From an uncultured Anaerolineaceae bacterium (lineage in GTDB: Bacteria > Chloroflexota > Anaerolineae > Anaerolineales > Anaerolineaceae), in assembly GCA_937890875.1 (NCBI GenBank), contig CALAEB010000308.1:1-7052 (forward strand): DNA of 7,052 nt. Reading direction: 5' to 3'. The notes beneath the pieces were generated by a model. The model had not been told where the DNA came from, made no database searches, and saw nothing but the letters and a program-made list of their open reading frames with translations. The position numbers were made by a program, and so were the translations under genes. The first letter of the stretch is position 1. Every line of letters starts with the position of its first letter. Of this stretch, positions 1 through 6,325 are shown one piece after another.

Positions 1-1066
1 TATGGAAATTGCTCATATCAAAGACCAGGTTCGTCATTGTGCCGATCTGATAGCGGCTGCGCGGATCCACACGGGCGGCGAATTGCGTCGGTCCCGCCAT
101 ACAGTAAACAAAGATTTCATTCCCCATTAATTCGGTAACATCAACCTTCGCTTCCACATCCGCTTTGATGATTCCGGGAGGGCAGAATTCCGGGTTATGG
201 ATATTCTCAGGGCGGATTCCAAAGATGACGTCTTTTCCGCTCAAACCGGCATAAATATCTCTTCTGCTTTCGGGAATTTCAACGGTAAACGCTTCATTTT
301 CAATAAAAACGCGGCTATCATCTTTGCGGATTTTCGCATTGAAGAAATTCATCGAAGGGGACCCGATAAACCCTGCGACAAACTGATTAATCGGGAAATC
401 ATACAGCGTCTGCGGCGTATCCAGCTGTTGAATAATACCTTTATACATAACAGCAATCCGGTCGGCCATGGTCATCGCTTCGACCTGGTCATGGGTCACA
501 TAGATAAATGTTGTCTGGAGCCGCTGATGCAGCTTGCTGATTTCGGAACGCGTCTGCACTCTCAGTTTCGCGTCCAGGTTGGAAAGCGGTTCATCGAACA
601 GAAAAACCTGCGGATTCCGGACGATTGCACGTCCCAAAGCTACCCGCTGCCGCTGGCCGCCGGAAAGCTCTCTCGGTTTTCGCTGCAAGAGTCTTTCCAG
701 CCCAAGCGTTCCGGCCGCTTCGTTTACCCGCCGAACAATTTCGTCTTTCGGGGTCTTCCGCAACTTCAAGCCGAATGCCATGTTATCGAACACGGTCATA
801 TGCGGATAAAGTGCATAGGACTGAAACACCATCGCGATATCGCGGTCTTTCGGGGAAACATCATTGACAACACGATCACCGATCAGAATTTCGCCTTCGG
901 TGATTTCTTCCAGACCGGCCAAACAACGTAAAGCCGTTGCCTGTCCACAGCCGGAAGGGCCGACAAGGACCAGAAATTCCTGGTCATTAACTGCAAGTTG
1001 GATATCCTTTAAAACTTCTACATCGCCATATTTCTTCCACACATGATCGTAAGTAACACTGGCCAC
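1..1066 (-). CDS. ugpC: Sugar-type ABC transporter ATP-binding protein (MalK/UgpC/MsmK family), 3' end outside window, altered Walker A
   Basis: This is the cytoplasmic ATPase subunit of a CUT1-type carbohydrate or glycerol-phosphate importer; the symbol is a family label and the substrate is unknown. I read 355 residues of an expected 360-375, so little of the C-terminus is missing. The GTG start at 1066 is set by a TGGAGGT site 7 nt upstream. Visible motifs are the Q-loop ([12 protein letters not shown]82), the signature LSGGQRQRV (134-142), Walker B plus D-loop ([12 protein letters not shown], 154-165) and the switch His (YVTHDQ, H192). A TOBE/regulatory domain follows from about 235 (FGIRPENI, 282-289). 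The oddity is Walker A, which reads GPSGCGQAT (36-44): the catalytic Lys is Gln42 and the next Ser/Thr is Ala43. No permease or binding protein is in view. MalK-type ATPases often serve several importers from a separate locus, which fits a stand-alone gene. Family assignment is very secure; ATPase activity is doubtful. Confidence 0.95.
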   Translation of the reverse strand, partial: MASVTYDHVWKKYGDVEVLKDIQLAVNDQEFLVLVGPSGCGQATALRCLAGLEEITEGEILIGDRVVNDVSPKDRDIAMVFQSYALYPHMTVFDNMAFGLKLRKTPKDEIVRRVNEAAGTLGLERLLQRKPRELSGGQRQRVALGRAIVRNPQVFLFDEPLSNLDAKLRVQTRSEISKLHQRLQTTFIYVTHDQVEAMTMADRIAVMYKGIIQQLDTPQTLYDFPINQFVAGFIGSPSMNFFNAKIRKDDSRVFIENEAFTVEIPESRRDIYAGLSGKDVIFGIRPENIHNPEFCPPGIIKADVEAKVDVTELMGNEIFVYCMAGPTQFAARVDPRSRYQIGTMTNLVFDMSNFH

Positions 1067-1073
1067 GACAAAT

Positions 1074-1080
1074 ACCTCCA
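1074..1080 (-). promoter_or_regulatory. Shine-Dalgarno site fixing the GTG start of the ABC ATPase
   Basis: On the minus strand TGGAGGT lies 7 nt before GTG at 1066. No ATG in this frame precedes the conserved N-terminal strand ([13 protein letters not shown]), so this site supports GTG as the start codon. Confidence 0.8.
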
Positions 1081-1103
1081 TTCGGACTGAATATAGTGAC
1101 TTA

Positions 1104-1109
1104 ATTATA
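1104..1109 (-). promoter_or_regulatory. Candidate -10 box (TATAAT) for the ABC ATPase gene
   Basis: A perfect TATAAT lies on the minus strand about 40 nt upstream of the GTG start, preceded directly by TG. It would give a leader of roughly 30 nt. There is no convincing -35 hexamer at 16-18 nt spacing (the position reads CCGCTC), so the promoter may need an activator or may be a chance match. The palindrome at 1144-1157 sits just upstream, where an activator could bind. Confidence 0.4.
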
Positions 1110-1143
1110 CACGCCTATGCCAAAATGAGCGGATCGGAATAAT

Positions 1144-1157
1144 ATGACAAATGTCAT
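1144..1157. repeat. 14-bp operator-like palindrome ATGACA-AA-TGTCAT
   Basis: Two perfect 6-bp inverted arms are separated by 2 bp. The palindrome lies 35-53 bp upstream of the candidate -10 box of the ABC ATPase gene, a typical place for a dimeric regulator. I do not recognise a specific regulator motif. Confidence 0.4.
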
Positions 1158-1324
1158 GTTTGGGGGAAAAGTTCCGTAAAAAATACCCCACTGTGCCGTG
1201 TGCTGCCGAGTTTTGAACCTGCTATCGCAGGCTGGTAACCTGTTCCAGAACGCTGCCTTGGCTTCCGCCTATCGCATTATCCTGAAAAAAAGGAAACCAT
1301 TTTTTATACATGTTGGCCCAAAAC

Positions 1325-1340
1325 TGATGATGCAACATCA
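1325..1340. repeat. 16-bp near-perfect palindrome centred on TGCA
   Basis: TGATGATGCAACATCA matches its own reverse complement at 7 of 8 pairs (mismatch 1330/1335). It sits between TGTTGG (1311-1316) and its inverted copy CCAACA (1341-1346), so the region could also fold as a stem in RNA. A regulator-binding site is possible but unproven. Confidence 0.35.
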
Positions 1341-1442
1341 CCAACACAACAGGGTTTATTGATTTTATACCATATTTTTAGTCAAATGAGAAGGAACATG
1401 GCTTGGAACCCAACAATTCGAAACAGGGAAAGGCTCACAGTT

Positions 1443-1475
1443 GAAACCCTCTCCGTAGAAATTGGAGAGGGTTTC
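1443..1475 (-). terminator. 12-bp perfect hairpin downstream of telA, probable operon terminator
   Basis: The inverted repeat GAAACCCTCTCC / GGAGAGGGTTTC has a 9-nt loop and lies 66 nt past the telA stop. On the minus strand it is not followed by a U-run. On the plus strand it is followed by ACAATTTT, a weak one. Position and stem strength suggest an end-of-operon terminator or 3' mRNA-stabilising hairpin. Rho-independent function is not certain. Confidence 0.55.
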
Positions 1476-1541
1476 ACAATTTTGGCAGGTGTTTATTCAT
1501 GCCCCGCTTTGTCTTGCCGGGAACGTATTCGCCATCTCAAA

Positions 1542-2696
1542 TTACTCCTGGGCCGACTCTCCTGAGGTCGCAGCCTGGATGATCGCGGCCTTTAAATCAT
1601 CTTCCATTTTAACCAGCTGCCGTTCGGCTTCTTTACGGGCAGCTTTGGCTTCGTCATGAATTCTTAAGGACTCCTGAATCGTTGAAATCAGTGTGTCGTT
1701 GGCTTTTTGCAGGGTCACCGGATCAATCGTGCTGCGTTCGGCTTCTTTTGCGACTTCCAGTGTGTTCTGTTTGAGTTTTTCAGCATTTTCTTCCAGAAGA
1801 CGGTTGGTCGTGTCTGAAATCGCCCGCTGCATCTCAACAATTTTGCCCTGGTGTTCAAGCCCCAGCGCAATCACCATCTGACTCTTCCACAACGGGATCG
1901 TATTAAAGATCGTATCCTGAATTTTGTCAACCAGCAATTTGTCATTGTTTTGGATAAGTTTAATCTGGGGCGCTGTTTGGATCGCCATGATTCGTGAAGT
2001 TTTCAGGTCAAAAATCTTCTTCTCGAAGCGATTGACATTATCTTCAAAATCTTTCAGCACCTGCGCCACCATCGGGTTATTGCTCTGCTGCGCCTGGCTG
2101 CGTAATTCGGGCAGGGTTTCCGTACGCATTTGTTCAACGGTTTCTTCGCCGGCAATAATATAGAGTTCCAATTCGTTGAAGTAGTTCAGATTTTCCTCAT
2201 ACAGTTTGTCATACATGGAAATATCTTTCAGCATGACATTCTGAGCGATCTGAAGGTCATTGGCGATCTTCTCGACCTGGTTCTCGACAATTTCATATTT
2301 TCCGAATAATTGTTCAACCTTGCTTTTACTTTTGCGAAGCATTTTTTCAAAGAAGCTGTCATCTTCGCTCAGCTTGGCAATATCAAAGTCCTGTATGGTT
2401 GACAGTAAATTCGTTAACAGCTTTCCCGAATTTCCCAAATCGAAATTGCGGATATTTTTCAGAATAGAGCCTGAAAAATCGGAAAGCTCTTTTTGTGCCG
2501 ACGCAGCGTAAAGAGACGAAGCCTGAGAATCTTTCAAATCGATCTCATTTTTGATTTTCTCAACTTTTTGCCGGCTTTCCGGGCTCAGGGCAACCGCTTT
2601 TTTCTCACTGAGCTGAATCTCAGTCGTTTGATCCACCGGCTTAAGATTTCCGTGGCTGCTGGCTTCCAATAAATCATCCAGTTCAATTTTTGACAT
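1542..2696 (-). CDS. telA: TelA-family toxic anion resistance protein
   Basis: This 384-residue, highly charged, mostly helical cytoplasmic protein belongs to the TelA family (PF05816; YaaN in Bacillus subtilis). Family members are associated with resistance to tellurite and with cell-envelope stress, but their biochemical activity is not established. The most diagnostic stretch is about residues 233-275: TSRIMAIQTAPQIKLIQNND followed by a segment ending NTIPLWKSQMV. Long coiled-coil-prone helices lie around 130-230 and 285-375. The length is typical of the family, and there is no signal peptide or membrane segment. A GGAG site 7 nt upstream supports the ATG at 2696. It is the last gene of the operon, 12 nt after the membrane-anchored binding protein, so it is probably translated from the shared mRNA. 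XpaC, its usual partner, is two genes upstream. The unusual part is the solute-binding-like gene inserted between them. Confidence 0.93.
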   Translation of the reverse strand: MSKIELDDLLEASSHGNLKPVDQTTEIQLSEKKAVALSPESRQKVEKIKNEIDLKDSQASSLYAASAQKELSDFSGSILKNIRNFDLGNSGKLLTNLLSTIQDFDIAKLSEDDSFFEKMLRKSKSKVEQLFGKYEIVENQVEKIANDLQIAQNVMLKDISMYDKLYEENLNYFNELELYIIAGEETVEQMRTETLPELRSQAQQSNNPMVAQVLKDFEDNVNRFEKKIFDLKTSRIMAIQTAPQIKLIQNNDKLLVDKIQDTIFNTIPLWKSQMVIALGLEHQGKIVEMQRAISDTTNRLLEENAEKLKQNTLEVAKEAERSTIDPVTLQKANDTLISTIQESLRIHDEAKAARKEAERQLVKMEDDLKAAIIQAATSGESAQE

Positions 2697-2708
2697 CGTT
2701 TTTCTCCG

Positions 2709-3776
2709 TTACTTGATTTTTTCAATAAGTTGTTCCATGACCGCATCATCAGGCAGCTGCGTGACAGAAGTGACTTCTTTCGCTACGCCATTAACATTAA
2801 ACTGGCCTGTCTCCTGAGAAGCGTTTGCTCCGGTTCGGAAGCCATGGTGGGTCCATGAGAGGCGCTGAACTTCGCTGTCAAGCAGCGCTTCAATTCCCGC
2901 CTCGCCCGCTTTGTCTAACGCGATATAAACATGCGTCGACCAAACGGTGGGCGTTGGATAAAGGATGATGATCTCGTTTTTCAACGCATTCCATGTGTCC
3001 GGATTACTCACCGCAAATTCCAAAAGTTGATTTTCATACCCGGCAATCATCGGGTTTGCGCCGACACCGATTTTTAAGAATTGACTGAACATATCGGCCG
3101 ATGAGGTCTGCATATACCCCAGCTTGTCATAAATTTTCTTCAGCTTAACCGCGACTTCATCAACATTTGCCGCCGTGACCGGCTGGCCGCCATTGATGAT
3201 ATTGGCCAGCAAAGCCGCAAACATATTGCCGGAGTTGGAAGCGCTCGGGTCCGTTGTGTCCACCACAATGCTGCCATAAAGTTCAGGCACGCCGATATCC
3301 GCCCAGGTCAAACCGTCCAGCATGAGCTGAGTTAATTGATTCATATCAACATAATACACACCGCTTTTCTGACTGACAACACCTTTCTGGACCAGTGCCT
3401 TGACCACCAGCGGCCGCGAATAGATAACCAGCGGCGTATTATAGATAATTTCACTTTTGGGCGTCTTTTGATATGTTTTCTTGTACAGCTCCAGCGGGGC
3501 CTGGCTGGCCGGAAACAAATAGTTCCGGTTCGTATGATCGGCGACGATCATGTCATAGGAGCCTGCTTTTTGATAATCGAAAACAACGCCATATTTATCC
3601 AGCAGGATCTTGGCGATTTCATCATCTTCAAAAATGCCAATCTTCTCACCGCCCAGATAGCCGTCCAAATACACCGGCTCTTTTTTCTCCGGCTTTGCCC
3701 GTGTGAACACAACGACCAGAACCATGACAAGCGCCAATATGACAAGGCCGATGTACTTAATATTTTTACTCTTCAT
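2709..3776 (-). CDS. Membrane-anchored type 2 periplasmic-binding-fold (solute-binding-like) protein
   Basis: I call 355 residues from the ATG at 3776. An in-frame ATG at 3836 would overlap xpaC by 71 nt and put 20 polar residues before the membrane helix, whereas the 3776 start has AAAGGGG 8 nt upstream and overlaps xpaC by only 11 nt. Residues 7-24 (KYIGLVILALVMVLVVVF) form one hydrophobic helix with no lipobox Cys, so the protein is either anchored N-terminally or cleaved. The outer part resembles a substrate-binding protein: YDMIVAD (74-80), TPLVIYSRPL (114-123), DPSASNSGNMFAALLANI (176-193, the SNSG ligand-loop type), AGYENQLLEF (245-254) and an ILYPTPTVWSTHVYIAL strand (271-287). These line up in order with the binding domain of the lipoprotein at 4401-6005. 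No transporter genes accompany it. Ligand unknown; a sensing or assembly role with XpaC and TelA is inference. Confidence 0.85.
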   Translation of the reverse strand: MKSKNIKYIGLVILALVMVLVVVFTRAKPEKKEPVYLDGYLGGEKIGIFEDDEIAKILLDKYGVVFDYQKAGSYDMIVADHTNRNYLFPASQAPLELYKKTYQKTPKSEIIYNTPLVIYSRPLVVKALVQKGVVSQKSGVYYVDMNQLTQLMLDGLTWADIGVPELYGSIVVDTTDPSASNSGNMFAALLANIINGGQPVTAANVDEVAVKLKKIYDKLGYMQTSSADMFSQFLKIGVGANPMIAGYENQLLEFAVSNPDTWNALKNEIIILYPTPTVWSTHVYIALDKAGEAGIEALLDSEVQRLSWTHHGFRTGANASQETGQFNVNGVAKEVTSVTQLPDDAVMEQLIEKIK

Positions 3777-4401
3777 GGTCGATGCCCCTTTCGGCATTGA
3801 TTCGTTTTTCCAATAATTCATTTTCAAGTTCAACATTGATCAGCTTATCTTTAATTAATCGGCTGAACTGTTTTTCAAAAGTTTCATTCAGCATCACCAT
3901 GATATTTTCGGTCTGCCGCTTAAAGGGTTCGATTTCCTGAATATTAATCTGTACCTGATCAACTTCCAAATAATCATTTAAAACCGTATTGGCAGTGAGC
4001 AGATGATAAGTTAAAAATTGTCTGGATTTTGTAATTTTTGTCGGATGCTGTTCCAGATAATTGACGACTTTTTCGCCGGTTTGGACCATCTTTTGAGCAT
4101 CTTCCAAAATATGCTGATCCTTGATCAGTTTCGTTTTCGTCTTGATGTCGTCAATTAATCGGGTTCCTTCATCCAAAAGCGCCTTCAATTCCTGCCCGGA
4201 CTGAAGCGCCTCGATTTCAAAATTGCCAATTTTTAAAATCGGCTTTAACGCCAGATAACAGCCCAAATAAACCAGGAGTGTCAACACAATTGTTGCAGGC
4301 AGCTGAAAAACCAGAACAAAATAAAACAGCAGAAAAGCCGCGATGCTGATCAATAATGAAAGAATGACCCGGTTCAGTTCGGTTTTTTCCTGTTTGGTCA
4401 T
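3766..4401 (-). CDS. xpaC: XpaC-family membrane protein (5-bromo-4-chloroindolyl phosphate hydrolysis protein)
   Basis: This 211-residue protein has two adjacent N-terminal membrane helices (about 11-31 and 34-53) followed by a charged, helical cytoplasmic domain of about 155 residues with coiled-coil-like stretches (around 68-115 and 155-205). This architecture and the XpaC-TelA gene neighbourhood match the XpaC family (PF10112). The family name comes from an indicator-substrate phenotype in Bacillus and does not prove phosphatase activity; I see no phosphatase motif. The ATG at 4401 shares one base with the TGA of the upstream lipoprotein gene (TGATG) and has AAAGGGA 8 nt upstream, so translation is probably coupled. 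Its 3' end overlaps the next gene by 11 nt. The inferred role is the membrane link between the outer binding/VWA proteins and cytoplasmic TelA. The assignment rests on architecture and context more than on a signature motif. Confidence 0.82.
   Translation of the reverse strand: MTKQEKTELNRVILSLLISIAAFLLFYFVLVFQLPATIVLTLLVYLGCYLALKPILKIGNFEIEALQSGQELKALLDEGTRLIDDIKTKTKLIKDQHILEDAQKMVQTGEKVVNYLEQHPTKITKSRQFLTYHLLTANTVLNDYLEVDQVQINIQEIEPFKRQTENIMVMLNETFEKQFSRLIKDKLINVELENELLEKRINAERGIDHEE
3785..3791 (-). promoter_or_regulatory. Shine-Dalgarno site inside xpaC that sets the start of the next gene
   Basis: AAAGGGG on the minus strand ends 8 nt before ATG at 3776 and lies within the last codons of xpaC. 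It favours the 3776 start over the in-frame ATG at 3836 and fits coupled translation of the two overlapping genes. Confidence 0.7.
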
Positions 4402-6005
4402 CAGTTATATCCCTTTACTTTCTTGAAAGCATCCGTCAGATCTTTCCGCCCATCGAAAACTCTGGCATTCGTCAGATCGGCCAACGCTTCCAGTTGTGCA
4501 GGATCAGCATCGCCGTACATAATGGAAAAGATAGGTACATCCAGGTTCATCGCCTGATATTGCCGGACCACTTCATCTTCGTTATCCTGCATGGATCTGC
4601 CATCCGTCAACAGCACAATTGCCGGCGTATAATTCGCAAGTTCATACCCATCCAGCCGTTTCAGCGCTTCCAGAATCGCCGCGTACACATCCGTGCCACC
4701 GCCGGGAGATTCCGCACGGAGGCGTTCATAAGCCTGTTCAAGTTCCGCATCATTTCCATTCGCCTGATAAATACTCAGAACGTCACTGTCAAAGGGAATG
4801 AAATAGGACACATCATTCGTTGTCCCCTGCAGAAAATGTTCCCGGGCGTTCTCAGCAATCAGAAGCTGTTCCAGTCCCTTCATCATCTGGTCATTCCCTT
4901 CGCCGCTCATACTGCCGGAGAAATCCAGGCAATAGAGCGTCAAAGCCGGCTTTTTAAAGGTTGTCTGGTATAAATTGAGAGCCAGCCGGATCGTTTCAGC
5001 TTTGGGCAGCGTAATCGGGGATAAGACCATCTTTGTATCGATCCCCCACTCGGCAAAAACTTTTTCGTTGGCAGGATCAATGTTTCCGTATGCATCCCGA
5101 CGACCGGTTTGTTCGATCTTATTTTGTGTATCCTTGCTCAGCAGATAAGCCTGAAAGCTAAGGAAGATCTTCTCTTTGTCAGATGAATCACCTTTGTCAA
5201 TAAAGGCCAGCGGGCTGTCCGCGATCGAGATGGCATCTTTAACATAAATCAGCGCCAGCGGCTCATCACCCTGTGCGACAAATTGCTTGTTCGCGGAGAT
5301 GATCAGCGCTTCATAATTGACCATTGCATCATAGTGACTCTTTAAAAACAAGTCGACCAGCCAATTCGAACTGCCGGAAGAGCGGTTCACGCCGCTGAGC
5401 AAATTGGAAATTTGGGCCTGCAAAGCCGGCTGCTCCAACGCTTCGGTCGTTAAGACCTCACCGCTGCCGGAAAGCGCGGTTAAAAATGCGAGGTAAGCGC
5501 TGGCGCCGGAATTAGACTGAGTCGCCGAAGTCATCGCAAAGCTCAGTTGTCCCGCTTCGATCAACTGGGCTATATCTTCAATCATCACATCATCACGCAT
5601 CAGTCCCAATTCTTTGGCCTTGCTTTCCCGGATACCAAAAACCACAGGGGTGGTTGAAATGCTCTGTGTGTGTTTGAGTCGATGGCTGACATCGCCCATA
5701 TTAATCCAAATTGAGGACGCCGGCCAAACCGCGTCATAATCGATGGTTTCCTGGCTCAACAAATTCATGATTTCAAGACTGCCCAGATAATCTACCTGGA
5801 TCTGGACACGGTTTTTCTGAGCATATTCCTCTATGATAGGTTCGAGTTCTTCGTTTTCAGAGCCGCTGACAATTCGCAAGACATCACCCTTGCCGGCGAC
5901 AAAATCAGCTTCCGCAGGCGGATTATCATTGCCGCTGAAATTGCTTGTCGGTCCGCAGCTGCTGAGGAAAAAACAGGCCATAATGACCAGGATAACTTTT
6001 CGCAT
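4401..6005 (-). CDS. Lipoprotein with fused solute-binding and von Willebrand A domains
   Basis: This is the first gene of the operon, 534 residues from ATG 6005, chosen because AAAGGA lies 7 nt upstream. The in-frame ATG at 6032 has no ribosome-binding site and would spoil the signal peptide. Residues 1-16 plus Cys17 (MRKVILVIMACFFLSS, then C) form a lipoprotein signal with lipobox LSSC. A type 2 periplasmic-binding fold covers about 40-320: VSGSENEELEPIIEEYA (46-62), DYLGSLEIMN (72-81), TTPVVFGI (118-125), a TQSNSG ligand-type loop (162-167) and AMVNYEALII (227-236). A VWA domain covers about 350-530 with a complete MIDAS: DFSGS (361-365), the Thr of GGGTD (T438) and the Asp of LLTDG (D468). 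It should therefore sit on the outer face of the membrane and bind a metal-dependent protein ligand. The same two-domain arrangement exists in named database families, but its ligand is not known to me. It overlaps xpaC by 1 nt. Confidence 0.92.
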   Translation of the reverse strand: MRKVILVIMACFFLSSCGPTSNFSGNDNPPAEADFVAGKGDVLRIVSGSENEELEPIIEEYAQKNRVQIQVDYLGSLEIMNLLSQETIDYDAVWPASSIWINMGDVSHRLKHTQSISTTPVVFGIRESKAKELGLMRDDVMIEDIAQLIEAGQLSFAMTSATQSNSGASAYLAFLTALSGSGEVLTTEALEQPALQAQISNLLSGVNRSSGSSNWLVDLFLKSHYDAMVNYEALIISANKQFVAQGDEPLALIYVKDAISIADSPLAFIDKGDSSDKEKIFLSFQAYLLSKDTQNKIEQTGRRDAYGNIDPANEKVFAEWGIDTKMVLSPITLPKAETIRLALNLYQTTFKKPALTLYCLDFSGSMSGEGNDQMMKGLEQLLIAENAREHFLQGTTNDVSYFIPFDSDVLSIYQANGNDAELEQAYERLRAESPGGGTDVYAAILEALKRLDGYELANYTPAIVLLTDGRSMQDNEDEVVRQYQAMNLDVPIFSIMYGDADPAQLEALADLTNARVFDGRKDLTDAFKKVKGYN

Positions 6006-6012
6006 GCTTAAT

Positions 6013-6018
6013 TCCTTT
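6013..6018 (-). promoter_or_regulatory. Shine-Dalgarno site fixing the lipoprotein start
   Basis: AAAGGA on the minus strand lies 7 nt before ATG 6005. The upstream alternative ATG at 6032 is preceded only by a T/G-rich stretch with no purine-rich site. Starting at 6005 also gives a normal short lipoprotein signal peptide. Confidence 0.75.
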
Positions 6019-6040
6019 CCATTTATATTCATTTAACCAA

Positions 6041-6059
6041 ACCAAAGTTAATATTTGGT
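6041..6059. repeat. Inverted repeat ACCAAA-N7-TTTGGT upstream of the operon
   Basis: Perfect 6-bp arms lie 36 bp upstream of the lipoprotein ATG, close to where a promoter or early leader would be. It may be an operator. The surrounding DNA is AT-rich, so chance occurrence is possible. Confidence 0.3.
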
Positions 6060-6209
6060 AAAAATTAGGTAAATTGGTGGTTAAGTGGAAATTTTGGTGC
6101 AAAAGGAAATGCGCAGACGCTGATTCATCGGCGATCCAGGCCGTCATTAAATTTCTTGATACTGAGGGATATGGTAAATTAATATTTTTCCAAATCGGGC
6201 AGCATAAAT

Positions 6210-6221
6210 AAATCATGATTT
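6210..6221. repeat. 12-bp perfect palindrome AAATCATGATTT
   Basis: This palindrome is perfect and abuts a second one, TCCGG-CATTA-CCGGA (6221-6235). It lies about 205 bp upstream of the lipoprotein start in gene-free DNA. A regulator site is possible; no known motif is recognised. Confidence 0.3.
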
Positions 6222-6287
6222 CCGGCATTACCGGAGAACAGGTTACACAATTAAAAAATCCCTCAATTTCACCGTTCTGTTCAAGTG

Positions 6288-6315
6288 ATTCGAAAAATGG
6301 ATACCTCTTTCGAAT
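6288..6315. repeat. Inverted repeat ATTCGAAA-N12-TTTCGAAT
   Basis: Perfect 8-bp arms are separated by 12 nt and lie 10 bp from the much longer hairpin at 6326-6374, on the downstream side of the peptidase-like gene. It may be a second structural element of the same 3' region or an operator for the following operon. Confidence 0.35.
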
Positions 6316-6325
6316 AAGGGGGAAA

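Larger units (their letters stand above)
1067..1541. other. Gene-free interval between telA and the ABC ATPase gene
   Basis: This 475-bp stretch contains no credible gene. Reading leftward from the telA stop it holds the hairpin at 1443-1475, an AT-rich patch around 1355-1385, a near-palindrome at 1325-1340, a small hairpin CCTGC-TATC-GCAGG at 1218-1231, the palindrome at 1144-1157, the -10-like box and the ribosome-binding site of the ATPase gene. A plus-strand 68-codon frame starting at 1359 runs straight through the 1443-1475 hairpin and resembles nothing, so I do not call it. No tRNA, riboswitch or mobile-element end was recognised. Confidence 0.6.
6006..6325. other. Gene-free AT-rich leader upstream of the VWA-lipoprotein operon
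   Basis: No credible gene lies here. A minus-strand frame from 6228 runs 80 nt into the lipoprotein gene out of frame, lacks a ribosome-binding site and looks like noise. The promoter of the operon must lie in or before this stretch, but I find no strong -35/-10 pair. TTAACT-18-TATAAA near 6020-6055 would start transcription inside the ribosome-binding site. The region contains the palindromes at 6041-6059, 6210-6221, 6221-6235 and 6288-6315, and GGTAAATT occurs twice (6068-6075, 6173-6180). Confidence 0.5.

Noticed and set aside
197..931. Plus-strand 244-codon open frame
   Set aside because: Lies antisense to the ABC ATPase gene, which has clear conserved motifs; the plus-strand product has no recognisable features.
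1218..1231. CCTGC-TATC-GCAGG as a terminator
   Set aside because: Only a 5-bp stem with no U-run on either strand; it is far from any gene end.
1359..1565. Plus-strand 68-codon frame in the intergenic interval
   Set aside because: Passes through the 1443-1475 hairpin and overlaps the telA 3' end, with no ribosome-binding site at proper spacing and no recognisable protein features.
3336..3800. Plus-strand 154-codon open frame
   Set aside because: Antisense to the membrane-anchored binding protein; His/Ile-rich translation typical of a mirror frame.
3777..3836. Longer start (ATG 3836) for the membrane-anchored binding protein
   Set aside because: Would overlap xpaC by 71 nt and add a polar stretch before the membrane helix; the internal ATG at 3776 has a good ribosome-binding site.
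4494..4973. Plus-strand 159-codon open frame
   Set aside because: Antisense to the VWA domain, whose MIDAS residues are intact on the minus strand.
6020..6055. TTAACT-18-TATAAA as a promoter for the operon
   Set aside because: The start point would fall within the ribosome-binding site, leaving almost no leader.
5926..6228. Minus-strand 100-codon frame upstream of the lipoprotein
   Set aside because: Overlaps the lipoprotein gene by 80 nt out of frame, has no Shine-Dalgarno site and an implausible composition rich in Asn, Leu and Trp.
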